The translations under genes and the position numbers were made by a program. Of a DNA stretch of 29,875 nucleotides, positions 1 through 7,795 are shown piece after piece. Numbering within the stretch: position 1 is the stretch's first letter; each line of letters starts with the position of its first letter. Source of the stretch: an uncultured Thermomicrobia bacterium (GTDB lineage Bacteria; Chloroflexota; Chloroflexia; Thermomicrobiales; JALYUS01). Where the stretch lies: positions 1-29,875 of the forward strand of contig CALBSO010000103.1 in assembly GCA_937968015.1 (NCBI GenBank). The letters are read 5' to 3'. The notes beneath the pieces were generated by a model. That model saw only the letters and a program-made list of their open reading frames with translations, was not told the DNA's origin and did no database searches.

Positions 1-1429
1 CCCGCTTCGCCAGCGCGCCCGCCACCCCACCACTCGCCTCGTACCCCCGTAGCGTCAGCAGTTCCCCGTCCCGTTGCCGCCACAGTTCCCGTAGGGCATA
101 TTGCAGCAGCGGCAGCGCTCCCGGCTGGTTCTTTACGTCCGTGAGAATCGTCTCCACCAGCCCCGCCTCGAAGCGTAACCCCACCCGCAGCGCAGGCGTG
201 ACGATCGCGGCACGGAGGTCATCGTCGCGCATTGGGCCGACGAGATACTGGTAGGTGGAGAGGAGCTGGGCGAGAGCGGGATACGCCTCACACCGCGCGT
301 AGAAGTCGGCACGCAGCGTTGGCACGATGAGACAACGGCCCTCCGATTCGGTGGCGGCATAGGCGAGCGCCGCAACAAACTGCGTCCGCTCCACCTCGTC
401 GGGGCAAAGGGCGAAGATCTCCTCGAACTGGTCCACCACCACCAGCACTCGCTCCGTTGCCGGGCGGTTGCGTAGCGCATACTGGGTCGCCAGGTGCAGG
501 ACACGCGCGTCGCGCCGCAACTCATCAACGAAAGCGAACGTCTGACCCCGCGCCTCCTCGGGTGTCGTGTCCGGCCGGATTAGCGGCACGAGCATAGCGG
601 CGAGCGCCTCCAGCGGCCGCGAGCCGGGAGTCAATGTGCGAATCGCCCACCGATCGCTGCCCAGCAGCCCCCCGCCGCGCAAGGTCGGGATCAGCCCCGC
701 CTTGACAAGCGACGACTTGCCGCTGCCCGATGCGCCGACCACCGCCAGGAAGCGGGCGCCGCGTGCTCCCTCCATTGGGATATCAGGTTCCCCGGCGATG
801 CCGCCGCGCGCGTCGTCCGTAGCCATCTCGCCACCCGCCGTGGCCCCCTTCAATCGCTCGACGAGCCGCTGGATGTCCGCCTCGCGCCCGAAGTAATACT
901 CCGCCGATCCCTCGTCAAACGCCTCCAGACCCTGGTACGGGCAGACCCCCTCCTGCACCTCCCACGCCAGCGTGCTCTCGTACGGCACCCGTCGGATCGC
1001 ACAGATCAGCCGTTGCAGCGCCTCCGCATCCTCGATCCCCGCCCGGAAGTCAACCCAGGTGCGGCTGCTGAGGAGTGGCGGGAGATCAGCGGAGCGGAAG
1101 CCCTCGGGGCAGCCGGGTAGCAGCACCGGAAAGGCAGGGTAGTCGGGGTCGGCGGCGGCGCGGTCAGTAGCGACATCTACTTCCTTCGCCTGGTAACGGC
1201 CGATTCCGTGCTCGCCGACGAGGACGGCGCAGCCGGCGGAGCGCTCGATGCGTTCGCGCAATTCCGTGTTGTAATCGCGGCCGGGAGTGAGGCCGTAGCG
1301 ATCCATGAAGGGGGCGAGACCCTGGGCGCGGAGCTGGTCGTGGATCCGCTCGACGAGTGCGGACTCGCGGCGGTTATAGGAGAGGAAGACGTCGTGGACG
1401 GTCGGGGCGGCCGGAGAGACGGCGGACAT
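1..1429 (-). CDS. TIR domain - nSTAND1 NTPase (3' end beyond window)
   Basis: The reading frame is open from the ATG at 1429 to the window edge: 476 codons are visible and the C-terminus is missing. GAGGAG lies about 5 bases upstream as a ribosome site. Residues about 12-130 look like a bacterial TIR domain: HDVFLSYNR near the start, a G-x-x-x-F-M-D stretch, and E83 in YQAKEV at the usual place of the NADase glutamate. CPYQGLEAF (162-170) and FGRE open an nSTAND1 NTPase with Walker A GASGSGKSS (231-239) and Walker B VVVDQFEEIF (329-338). Proteins of this class usually carry C-terminal sensor repeats such as WD40, which would lie outside the window. In known TIR-STAND systems, target sensing drives oligomerisation and TIR-mediated NAD destruction. 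That role is inferred here. The gene diverges from the kinase-SLATT gene. The domain order is clear, while the target and activity are unknown. Confidence 0.85.
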   Translation of the reverse strand, partial: MSAVSPAAPTVHDVFLSYNRRESALVERIHDQLRAQGLAPFMDRYGLTPGRDYNTELRERIERSAGCAVLVGEHGIGRYQAKEVDVATDRAAADPDYPAFPVLLPGCPEGFRSADLPPLLSSRTWVDFRAGIEDAEALQRLICAIRRVPYESTLAWEVQEGVCPYQGLEAFDEGSAEYYFGREADIQRLVERLKGATAGGEMATDDARGGIAGEPDIPMEGARGARFLAVVGASGSGKSSLVKAGLIPTLRGGGLLGSDRWAIRTLTPGSRPLEALAAMLVPLIRPDTTPEEARGQTFAFVDELRRDARVLHLATQYALRNRPATERVLVVVDQFEEIFALCPDEVERTQFVAALAYAATESEGRCLIVPTLRADFYARCEAYPALAQLLSTYQYLVGPMRDDDLRAAIVTPALRVGLRFEAGLVETILTDVKNQPGALPLLQYALRELWRQRDGELLTLRGYEASGGVAGALAKR

Positions 1430-1472
1430 GCGCACTCCTCAGAAAGTTTCACAACACTTCAGGCCTGGTGCG

Positions 1473-1501
1473 ATGGTAGCAGTGAGAAGATCGGATCGCA
1501 A
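1473..1501 (-). promoter_or_regulatory. candidate promoter of the TIR-STAND gene
   Basis: On the minus strand TTGCGA (1501-1496) is followed after 17 bases by TACCAT (1478-1473). Each hexamer matches 4 of 6 consensus positions. Transcription would start near 1466, leaving a leader of about 37 bases before the ATG at 1429. The match is based on spacing and hexamers only. Confidence 0.4.
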
Positions 1502-1526
1502 GACTCGTACGGGTGGTGACGCTCTC

Positions 1527-1615
1527 TAGCGACGATAACCATATGTTGTTCCTCCTGTCGCTACGGCTATGTGATTTTACTTCGATGTCGCTACGATGTA
1601 GGATGTGCGATAATG
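1527..1615 (+). promoter_or_regulatory. candidate kinase promoter with three phased heptamers
   Basis: GTCGCTA occurs inverted at 1527-1533 and direct at 1557-1563 and 1587-1593, so the starts are spaced exactly 30 bp apart. The two direct copies extend to TGTCGCTACG. An extended -10, TGC-GATAAT, follows at 1607-1615, placing the third copy in the -35 region. This looks like an operator or activator array for the kinase-SLATT gene, with a leader of about 100 bases before the start at 1720. Function is inferred from position. Confidence 0.4.
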
Positions 1616-1719
1616 TTGCAACCAGCACGCGGTTGGATAAGCGGTCGCTCCGTCGCCATCGTGTGGATCCTTCGCCGGCGCTTTGGGAACACGCATTGCC
1701 GACTCAGGAAGGACGGCAC

Positions 1720-3486
1720 ATGATGGGAGATGAACGGCCACCAGAAATACCCACACGAAACGACCGAGAGACAGCCGCGGTCAAGAAGAACGGAACCGAT
1801 CGTACGAACCAGATCGGCGGCCGGTACCGCATCGATCATGTGCTCGGTGAGGGAGCCTTCGGGCGTGTCTACCTCGCGACCGACACCGTGTTGCGCACCG
1901 ACGTCGCGATCAAGGAACTCCTCGCCGCGCCCGACGCCACCGATACCGAACGGCACGCGCAGTACGCCGAGCGGTTCCGGCGGGAGGCGCGGGCGGCTCG
2001 CATCTCCCAGCATCCGAATATCGTGACAATCTACGACCTCATCGAGGACGGCGGCGGGAACCTCTACCTCGTGATGGAATATGTGGACGGCACCAACCTG
2101 CGGGAACTACTCGCGCAAGCCAGATCGTTACCGGTCGAGCGCGCAATCGCAATCGCGAGCGACGTTGCGCAAGCATTGGAAGCGGTGCATGGCCACGGCG
2201 TTGTCCACCGCGACCTCAAGCCCGCCAACATCATGGTCACGCGAGGCGGCATGGCGAAACTGGCGGATTTCGGCATCGCGCAGATGGCGAGCGAGGAGAC
2301 GATGACGGAGGCCGCAGCCACGAATCCCGGCACGCCGCTGTACATGAGCCCGGAACAAATGGCGACCCACGGCGCGCTCGACGGTCGCAGCGATCTGTAC
2401 AGCCTCGGGTTGGTACTCTACGAGATGCTCGTCGGTGAGCCGTATGCCACGAAGCGCCGCCCGCTCGGGACGGACCGGCCTGATCTGCCGCCCGGAGTGA
2501 GCACTGTCACCGACAAACTGCTGCGAGAAGACGCAGGTGAGCGCTATCAGAGCGCGTCGGAGACCGTGCTGGCTCTGCGCGGGGCGAGCCTCACCGGAGG
2601 TCCCGGACAGCCCTCCGACACCGTCGAATACCCTGCCCTTGCGGTGGCTGCGAGCAAGGCGTCACGGGCAGGTCAGCGAAAGTACAAACAGTGCGTCGAG
2701 TGGGACCTGGGGCTGCTCGTCGTCGGCGGCGCATTCAGCATCCTCTCGGGCTTCAATGGCCGCCTCGCTCAGGATACGGGAGCGATCGTCGCCGCCACAC
2801 TGATGGTGGGGTCCATCGCAATCAAGGCGACCAACCGGATCAGCCATTTTGACCGCGCGTGGTTCGATGGGCGCGCGGTCGCTGAGACGGTGAAGAAACT
2901 GTCGTGGTTCTATATGATGGGTATCGCTCCATATGATACGACCGAGAACGATGCGGACAATCAGTTCCTCGATCGGCTCAAAGAAGTCAACAAGGAGCAG
3001 GGCGCGTTGCATCTGGAGCGGGCGGCCCTGTCGCAGAATCCGCTCCAGATCACGCCGAAGATGCGGGAGGTGCGATCAGGCGACTTCGCGCGGCGCAAAG
3101 CGTACTATACCGAGCAACGGATGCGCCACCAGATTGCCTGGTATGCCCGGAAGGCTGAGGAAAACGCGCGCGCCGCCACGTTCTGGTTCTGGTCAACGCT
3201 TGCCCTCCAGGCCGCCGCAGTCGCCGCTGCCCTGCTGAAGGTCGTCGTCGGGGGGCCGAATCTCGTGGCGCTGCTGGCGGCGTTCGCAGCGGCGGGGACG
3301 GCGTGGAGTCAGGTAGGGCGGTACGACGAATTGAGCAAGACGTACGCGCTCACAGCGACGAACCTCACGTTCGCCCTGACGAAGATCGCGACACTTCGCG
3401 AAGAAACAGACTTGGCCGACCTCGTGAACGAGACCGAAGACTATATCTCCCGGGAACACCAGATGTGGGTGGTGAAACATTCGTAG
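1720..3486 (+). CDS. Ser/Thr protein kinase fused to double SLATT membrane module
   Basis: The predicted protein has 588 residues. The ATG at 1720 was chosen because AGGAAGGA sits 6 bases upstream; the frame is open further 5' but that part has no domain. Residues about 36-300 are a complete Hanks-type kinase: glycine loop GEGAFGRV (43-50), K65, E89, HRDLKPAN (163-170), DFG (183-185) and a GTPLYMSPEQ activation segment. The C-terminal part starts with a YPALAVAASKAS stretch and a pair of hydrophobic helices. It then has the WFDGRAVAETVKKLSW region typical of SLATT_3, and IAWYARKAEENAR followed by two more hydrophobic helices typical of SLATT_1/DUF4231. About four membrane segments result. SLATT domains are predicted pore-forming effectors of conflict systems (family knowledge). 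A kinase-gated membrane effector is an inference. No PASTA or other extracellular sensor is present, so this is not a normal PknB. Confidence 0.88.
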   Translation: MMGDERPPEIPTRNDRETAAVKKNGTDRTNQIGGRYRIDHVLGEGAFGRVYLATDTVLRTDVAIKELLAAPDATDTERHAQYAERFRREARAARISQHPNIVTIYDLIEDGGGNLYLVMEYVDGTNLRELLAQARSLPVERAIAIASDVAQALEAVHGHGVVHRDLKPANIMVTRGGMAKLADFGIAQMASEETMTEAAATNPGTPLYMSPEQMATHGALDGRSDLYSLGLVLYEMLVGEPYATKRRPLGTDRPDLPPGVSTVTDKLLREDAGERYQSASETVLALRGASLTGGPGQPSDTVEYPALAVAASKASRAGQRKYKQCVEWDLGLLVVGGAFSILSGFNGRLAQDTGAIVAATLMVGSIAIKATNRISHFDRAWFDGRAVAETVKKLSWFYMMGIAPYDTTENDADNQFLDRLKEVNKEQGALHLERAALSQNPLQITPKMREVRSGDFARRKAYYTEQRMRHQIAWYARKAEENARAATFWFWSTLALQAAAVAAALLKVVVGGPNLVALLAAFAAAGTAWSQVGRYDELSKTYALTATNLTFALTKIATLREETDLADLVNETEDYISREHQMWVVKHS

Positions 3487-3667
3487 CGCGAACGCGCTTC
3501 CTCCGGTGCAGCAGCGAGATTCGCCAAGAGACGTTCGCGGACCAAGTGCGTATCCGCAGCGACGAGATCAATGCGGCTGGCACGCACCGTGATGATGCCG
3601 TGGAGTAGAAATGGGTTCGCCGCGCACAGCGGTCATGTTTCCCGATGTTCAAATGGTGAGAGTTAGC

Positions 3668-3694
3668 AACCCCCTCCCGACGTGGGAGGGGGTT
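3668..3694. repeat. perfect 11-bp hairpin between convergent genes
   Basis: AACCCCCTCCC (3668-3678) and GGGAGGGGGTT (3684-3694) pair perfectly around a GACGT loop. The hairpin lies 12 bases past the stop of the LppM-like gene and about 180 bases past the kinase stop, so it could end transcription from both sides. No U-tract follows on either strand. It may therefore be a REP-like dispersed element rather than a classical terminator. I see no gene in 3487-3667. Confidence 0.5.
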
Positions 3695-3706
3695 GGCGAA
3701 AGGAAT

Positions 3707-4933
3707 TTACCGCGGCGGTTGCGGGCCGCGTGGATCGTTGTTTGGTGGCCATCCACCCTGACCCTGCCCGCCTTGCGGCGGGTACTGCGGCGGGTAGCCC
3801 CCTTGTTGGGGTGGTTGCGGTGGTTGGCCGTACCCGCCTCCATACGGTGGCTGAGGTGGCTGCTGGGGCGGATACTGACCGCCATAGGGCTGCTGCGGTG
3901 GTTGGCCCTGTGGTGGCTGACCATACGGCGGCTGACCGTATTGGGGCGGCTGTTGCCCGCCATATGGCGTGCCCTGGGCAGGATACTGCCCCGCCGGATA
4001 ACCGCCCGCCGCTGGCGCTGGCTTCGGGCCGCGTCCGCGCCTGGCGAAGAAGAGGCCCGTGCCGCCACCGACAATGACAATGAGGGCGATCGCCAAGACG
4101 ATCCAGAGTGTCTTATTTCCACCGCCACTGGTTGTGGTCGTCGTGCCTCCCACAACGTTCCCGACTTGGCCGCCGCTCTTGTCCGATTCGACGAAGATCG
4201 TTGCCTTCTTGTCGCCGGCCTTGAAATTCCACGAGACGGTGGACTTATCCTGCTTCGCCAGCGCGTCTTTACTGATGATCTTCCCCGGCATCGTGAACGC
4301 AAGATTGACAACGCCGTCCGCCGCGCCGAACGACTTCGGATCGAGGCCGGGGATCGCCGTGCTGCTCGTCGGATCATTCAGACTACTGAGCGGGTCCACG
4401 GTGCCATCAATGCGGACGCCGTTCGCGGTCGCCTTCGCCGTAATCTTAACGATATCCTGCTGCGAGCCGGTCGAACTCGTGCTCGTCGAACCCGTCGTCT
4501 GGCTCAGCGCCGAGTTACTGCCAAGCACGGTATTGATCTGCGTCTGCATCTCTTCAAGCGACTTGAACGTGAATGACGCATCGACGCCCTGAAACTTGTC
4601 ATTCTGATACGGCTTCGACGTACCGCCGAGTTGCGCGATCTGTTTATTCAGGTCGGCGAAGGGGTCTTGCTGCGCGGCAGGCGTCGTCCGTGCGCTTGAC
4701 GCGCTTGGTGTGCCGAGGCTGCCCGCAAGCCCCCCGACGAGCAACAGCGCCTGCTTCGAGAGGCCGAGCCGGATCTGCGACGTGCCGGTGAAGTCCGTCT
4801 TGATCGTGCTCTGCTGATTGACCTCGATGCAGGCCGACAGCAGCAGAGCCATCACCGCGAGCAGACTGATCGGCACGGCCCGCCGCCAGAACCGTCCGAG
4901 TCGCGCCCGCCATGCGAACTGTTTCAGCGCCAT
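3707..4933 (-). CDS. LppM-like lipoprotein with C-terminal TM and PQGY-rich tail
   Basis: The predicted protein has 408 residues. GGAGGG lies 7 bases upstream of the ATG at 4933. Two arginine-rich stretches precede a hydrophobic signal (20-33) ending in the lipobox LLSAC, with C35 as the predicted lipidated cysteine. Residues about 36-260 resemble the LppM (DUF3153) domain, beginning IEVNQQSTIKTDFTGTSQ. A Thr/Gly linker leads to a second membrane helix (275-297), a basic stop-transfer cluster, and a cytoplasmic tail (298-408) almost entirely P, Q, G and Y. The mycobacterial relative LppM has been reported to bind phosphatidylinositol mannosides. That fits the nearby ino1 and acyltransferase genes, but is not shown by this sequence. 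The tail is low complexity, and similar tails can drive self-association. Family assignment is by pattern only. Confidence 0.75.
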   Translation of the reverse strand: MALKQFAWRARLGRFWRRAVPISLLAVMALLLSACIEVNQQSTIKTDFTGTSQIRLGLSKQALLLVGGLAGSLGTPSASSARTTPAAQQDPFADLNKQIAQLGGTSKPYQNDKFQGVDASFTFKSLEEMQTQINTVLGSNSALSQTTGSTSTSSTGSQQDIVKITAKATANGVRIDGTVDPLSSLNDPTSSTAIPGLDPKSFGAADGVVNLAFTMPGKIISKDALAKQDKSTVSWNFKAGDKKATIFVESDKSGGQVGNVVGGTTTTTSGGGNKTLWIVLAIALIVIVGGGTGLFFARRGRGPKPAPAAGGYPAGQYPAQGTPYGGQQPPQYGQPPYGQPPQGQPPQQPYGGQYPPQQPPQPPYGGGYGQPPQPPQQGGYPPQYPPQGGQGQGGWPPNNDPRGPQPPR

Positions 4934-5063
4934 GTCTAGTCCCTCCTCACCATCCGCTTATGCGGTACCGCGCGATACACCACCGCGCCCATCACACTGT
5001 CGGTTCGGTTGCTTCAGCGGTCACCCATACGAGGAAAGAACAATGTGCAATGTGCGTGGAACA

Positions 5064-5072
5064 ATCATAGCA
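5064..5072 (-). promoter_or_regulatory. candidate extended -10 promoter of the LppM-like gene
   Basis: TGC-TATGAT on the minus strand is an extended -10. No good -35 lies at the right distance. The leader would be about 120 bases and includes two tandem CAATGTG heptamers on the plus strand at 5041-5054. Confidence 0.35.
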
Positions 5073-5137
5073 GATTGCCACACGATGCACCTGATTCTCA
5101 CGTAAGAAACGAACCAGACGCAAAAAGGTTCTCAGGT

Positions 5138-6790
5138 TCACACTCGCTCTGCATACTCAACTGTGTACGTGTATCCCTGCTCGGCGAGGAAGAGCCGCCG
5201 ATGCCGCGCATACGGCACTTCGCTCGTCCCGGTCGTGACGAGTGTGTAAAAGACGCTCGACGCGCCATTGTTGTTGGGGCGGAGCAGGCGACCGAGTCGT
5301 TGCGCCTCCTCCTGCCGCGATCCGAAGTGACCGGAGACCTGAATGGCAACCGTCGCTCCGGGCAAGTCCACACCTTGATTCGCGACGCTTGAGACAATCA
5401 TTGCGCGTGTCCGACCGTCGCGAAATGACCGATAGAGCCGCTCGCGTTCCGTAGCGGGGGTATCACCCGTAATAATGGGCAAGCGCAGCCGGCGTGCGAG
5501 CCGGTGTAGGAGATCGAGATGCCCGCCAATGACGAGCGTCGCCGCGCCGCGATGCCGGCTGAGCAATCGCTCGACGACCGCGTCTTTGTACGGATTGAGC
5601 GCGGCGGCGTTTGCGTCTGCCGCGCCCCCTGCCCGCGGCCAACCGGGCGCAAGCGGCACGCGCACCTCGACACAGCGAGCCGGAGCGATCCACCCCTGCG
5701 CTTCCAACTCGCGCCACGGGCGGTTGAAGAGCACCGGACCGATGAGGGCGAAGACATCGGTCTCCCGGCCATCCTCGCGAATCAGCGTCGCGGTTAGCCC
5801 CAACCGCCGCCGCGCCTGCATCGCCGCGCTCGCGCACAAGCGGAAGCCATCGGCGGGCAGCATGTGCGCCTCGTCGTAGATGACCAGCCCCCAATCCGCG
5901 TCGGTGAATGTACCGAGATGGCGCGGCAGATCCGCACCGCGCGCCCGCGTTGTCAGCGCCTGATACGTCGCAATCGTCACGGGATAGAGCCGCTGCCGAC
6001 TTCCTTCAAAGATGCCGACCGTGTCGGGCGGCAAATCCGTCCATGAATGGAATGCGCGTTCCCACTGCGCGGCATTCGTCCGCCCCGGACAAAGGACGAG
6101 CGTACGCGACTGAAACCGTGCCGCCGTCGCGATGCCGACGAGCGTCTTCCCCGCGCCGCATGGTAGGAGGATCACGCCGCCCGACGACCGCGCCATCGCC
6201 GCGACGGACTCCCGCTGGTACGGCCGCAATCCCGGCGCGTCGGGATGGAGACTGAATGGCAGGTGTGCTCCTTCGACAACCCTGAGTTCGTCCCGTACCG
6301 GGTAGCCGAGGGCCGCGAAGGCCAGTTTGACCCGCCCGCGCTGTTCCGGCGCGATGACGACGCGCCCCGTACCATCCGCATCGTGCATAACCGGCGGCAG
6401 CGGCAGCCCCGACCGCTCGGAGAGCATGCCGAGGAGTGCGGGGTCGGCACTGGTCAAGGCAATGCTGCCGGCGGACTCTCGCAACTGAATCGCGTTCGCA
6501 TGGGCAACCGTCTCCTGGACGAACGCTGCCGTCTTCGGCATGATCGGAGATTCCGTGAGGTCTCTGAGCGTGGTAAGAACCGCCACGGCATCGAGGCCGG
6601 TGGTCGCGGCATTCCAGAGCGAGAGCGGCGTGAGACGGTAAGTCGCGAAGCCGCTGCCGAGGCGTATCAGTTCGGCAAATGGCCGCAGCGCGTCACGTAT
6701 CGTGGGCCAGCGTGGATCATCGGTGCGAACGAGGAGCAGGTGATCGCGCTGGAGTACGACGAGTGGCGATCCCCGACCAGGCTGCGTCAA
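5138..6790 (-). CDS. XPB/Rad25-type superfamily 2 DNA helicase
   Basis: This is a bacterial XPB-type helicase of 550 residues from the chosen start. Residues about 1-180 match the bacterial XPB N-terminal domain, including the TYRLTPLSLWNAATTG stretch. Motor motifs follow: LRPYQRES (188-195), Walker A PCGAGKT (210-216), DEAH (306-309), LTATLIRED (332-340, with the XPB RED motif), IGGHLDLL and motif VI QRLGRLLRP (497-505). Relatives occur in actinobacteria and Chloroflexota, often without a known partner, and are thought to unwind DNA during repair. The chosen start is the TTG at 6790, which overlaps the TGA of the upstream acyltransferase and suggests translational coupling. A GTG at 6862 would add 24 residues without homology and overlap the upstream gene by 76 bases. 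The helicase call is firm and the start is uncertain. Confidence 0.88.
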   Translation of the reverse strand: MTQPGRGSPLVVLQRDHLLLVRTDDPRWPTIRDALRPFAELIRLGSGFATYRLTPLSLWNAATTGLDAVAVLTTLRDLTESPIMPKTAAFVQETVAHANAIQLRESAGSIALTSADPALLGMLSERSGLPLPPVMHDADGTGRVVIAPEQRGRVKLAFAALGYPVRDELRVVEGAHLPFSLHPDAPGLRPYQRESVAAMARSSGGVILLPCGAGKTLVGIATAARFQSRTLVLCPGRTNAAQWERAFHSWTDLPPDTVGIFEGSRQRLYPVTIATYQALTTRARGADLPRHLGTFTDADWGLVIYDEAHMLPADGFRLCASAAMQARRRLGLTATLIREDGRETDVFALIGPVLFNRPWRELEAQGWIAPARCVEVRVPLAPGWPRAGGAADANAAALNPYKDAVVERLLSRHRGAATLVIGGHLDLLHRLARRLRLPIITGDTPATERERLYRSFRDGRTRAMIVSSVANQGVDLPGATVAIQVSGHFGSRQEEAQRLGRLLRPNNNGASSVFYTLVTTGTSEVPYARHRRLFLAEQGYTYTVEYAERV

Positions 6791-7689
6791 CCGGCCGCCT
6801 CGCTGATGTCCGGTACGAACGGGACGGGCTGATGTGGCCAAACGGGCTGGAGGATATCCCACTGGTCGGGCGCGACGAGGATCATCTTTTCGAGTTCACG
6901 CGCGACCGCTTGCGTGTCGGCGGCGCGACGCTGTTCGGGCGTGCCAATAACTTCCGGTAACTGCAATTCGGCCAGGGCAACGGCGACGGAGCGCGTGTTG
7001 CCAACGCGATACGCATAGGCGGGCAGTAATGCCGCACCGGTGCGGCGGGCGAGGAGCGCGGGGCCGGCGGGAAGCATCGTTCGCTCGCCGAAAAAGATCA
7101 CCTCATCACTGCTCGTGCCGACATTGCGGTCCGCCAGCATCATCACGACTTTGCCCTCGCGAAGCGCCCGGACGATTTTGCGCACATCTTCGGGGCCCGT
7201 CGTGAGCAGTTGCACGCCCTGATTTGCCCGCAAGGCGAAGAAGTACTCATGCAACTTCGGATCACGGATATGCTCGACGACCGCAACGGTCGGGTAGCCG
7301 AGGCTGCTCACATATGACGGGACGAGATTGTAACTACCCAGATGCGGCGCGACAACAATGACACCCTTCCCACGGGCGTGCGCCGCAGCGAGATGTTCAA
7401 TGCCACGTACGTCGAAATAGGCGAGCAAATCCTGCCGCGAAAGCGACGGGAGACGAAAGAGATCGTGGTAGTTCTTCGCGACGGAAATGGAGACGCGCCG
7501 GGCGCTCCGGGCAACCGCACGGCGCGATGCGTGCGGTAACAACCGTCGCTGGTTCGCGATCAGCGTCCGCCGCACGCCGCGACACAAGATGAACTGCCCG
7601 ACACCGCTGACCCGCGCCAACGCATACGCGACCCGTTGTGGCAGCACCGACGCCAACCATTCACAAAAGCGATAATAGCGGTAGAGCAC
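6787..7689 (-). CDS. LpxL/PatA-family lysophospholipid acyltransferase, atypical H-x4-N
   Basis: The protein has 300 residues and starts at GTG 7689, with GAGGGAAG about 10-17 bases upstream. It belongs to the LpxL/HtrB acyltransferase family, whose actinobacterial member PatA acylates phosphatidylinositol mannosides. It has an N-terminal membrane-associated helix (WLASVLPQRVAYALARVSG), the APHLGSYN catalytic region, a second acidic region LADRN around D187, and FFGERT. The usual H-x4-D/E pair reads H116-x4-N121, so the acidic partner of the catalytic histidine is replaced by asparagine. This may weaken or alter activity. The gene lies downstream of a second family member that has the normal pair, and its stop overlaps the helicase start. 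A substrate related to inositol lipids is inferred from ino1 upstream. Confidence 0.83.
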   Translation of the reverse strand: MLYRYYRFCEWLASVLPQRVAYALARVSGVGQFILCRGVRRTLIANQRRLLPHASRRAVARSARRVSISVAKNYHDLFRLPSLSRQDLLAYFDVRGIEHLAAAHARGKGVIVVAPHLGSYNLVPSYVSSLGYPTVAVVEHIRDPKLHEYFFALRANQGVQLLTTGPEDVRKIVRALREGKVVMMLADRNVGTSSDEVIFFGERTMLPAGPALLARRTGAALLPAYAYRVGNTRSVAVALAELQLPEVIGTPEQRRAADTQAVARELEKMILVAPDQWDILQPVWPHQPVPFVPDISEAAG

Positions 7690-7760
7690 CGTTCCGACCG
7701 TCTTCCCTCACGCAGACTCCCCATGCGCCGCACTCCACTCGTATTGTAGCCAAGTCAGCG

Positions 7761-7781
7761 CAATGAGCAATGAGCAATGAG
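7761..7781. repeat. heptanucleotide tandem repeat CAATGAG x3
   Basis: Three perfect copies of CAATGAG lie between the two acyltransferase genes. CACTCGG and TACTCGG (7800-7813) form another heptad pair that overlaps the 3' end of the neighbouring gene. A TACAAT hexamer (minus strand, 7748-7743) just downstream could be a -10 for the following gene, with TTGCTC from the repeat as a weak -35. Confidence 0.7.
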
Positions 7782-7795
7782 CACCAAGTGCCCAT

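Noticed and set aside
1513..1719. An upstream start for the kinase
   Set aside because: The frame is open, but the added 69 residues lack homology, include the predicted promoter and heptamers, and the start at 1720 has a good ribosome site.
3611..4576. A 321-codon open frame on the plus strand
   Set aside because: It is the complement of the LppM-like gene. Its repetitive Trp/Leu/Arg stretch is the reverse of the PQGY codons.
6791..6862. GTG 6862 as the helicase start
   Set aside because: The added 24 residues overlap the acyltransferase gene by 76 bases and do not resemble the XPB N-terminus. The TTG overlapping the upstream stop fits better.
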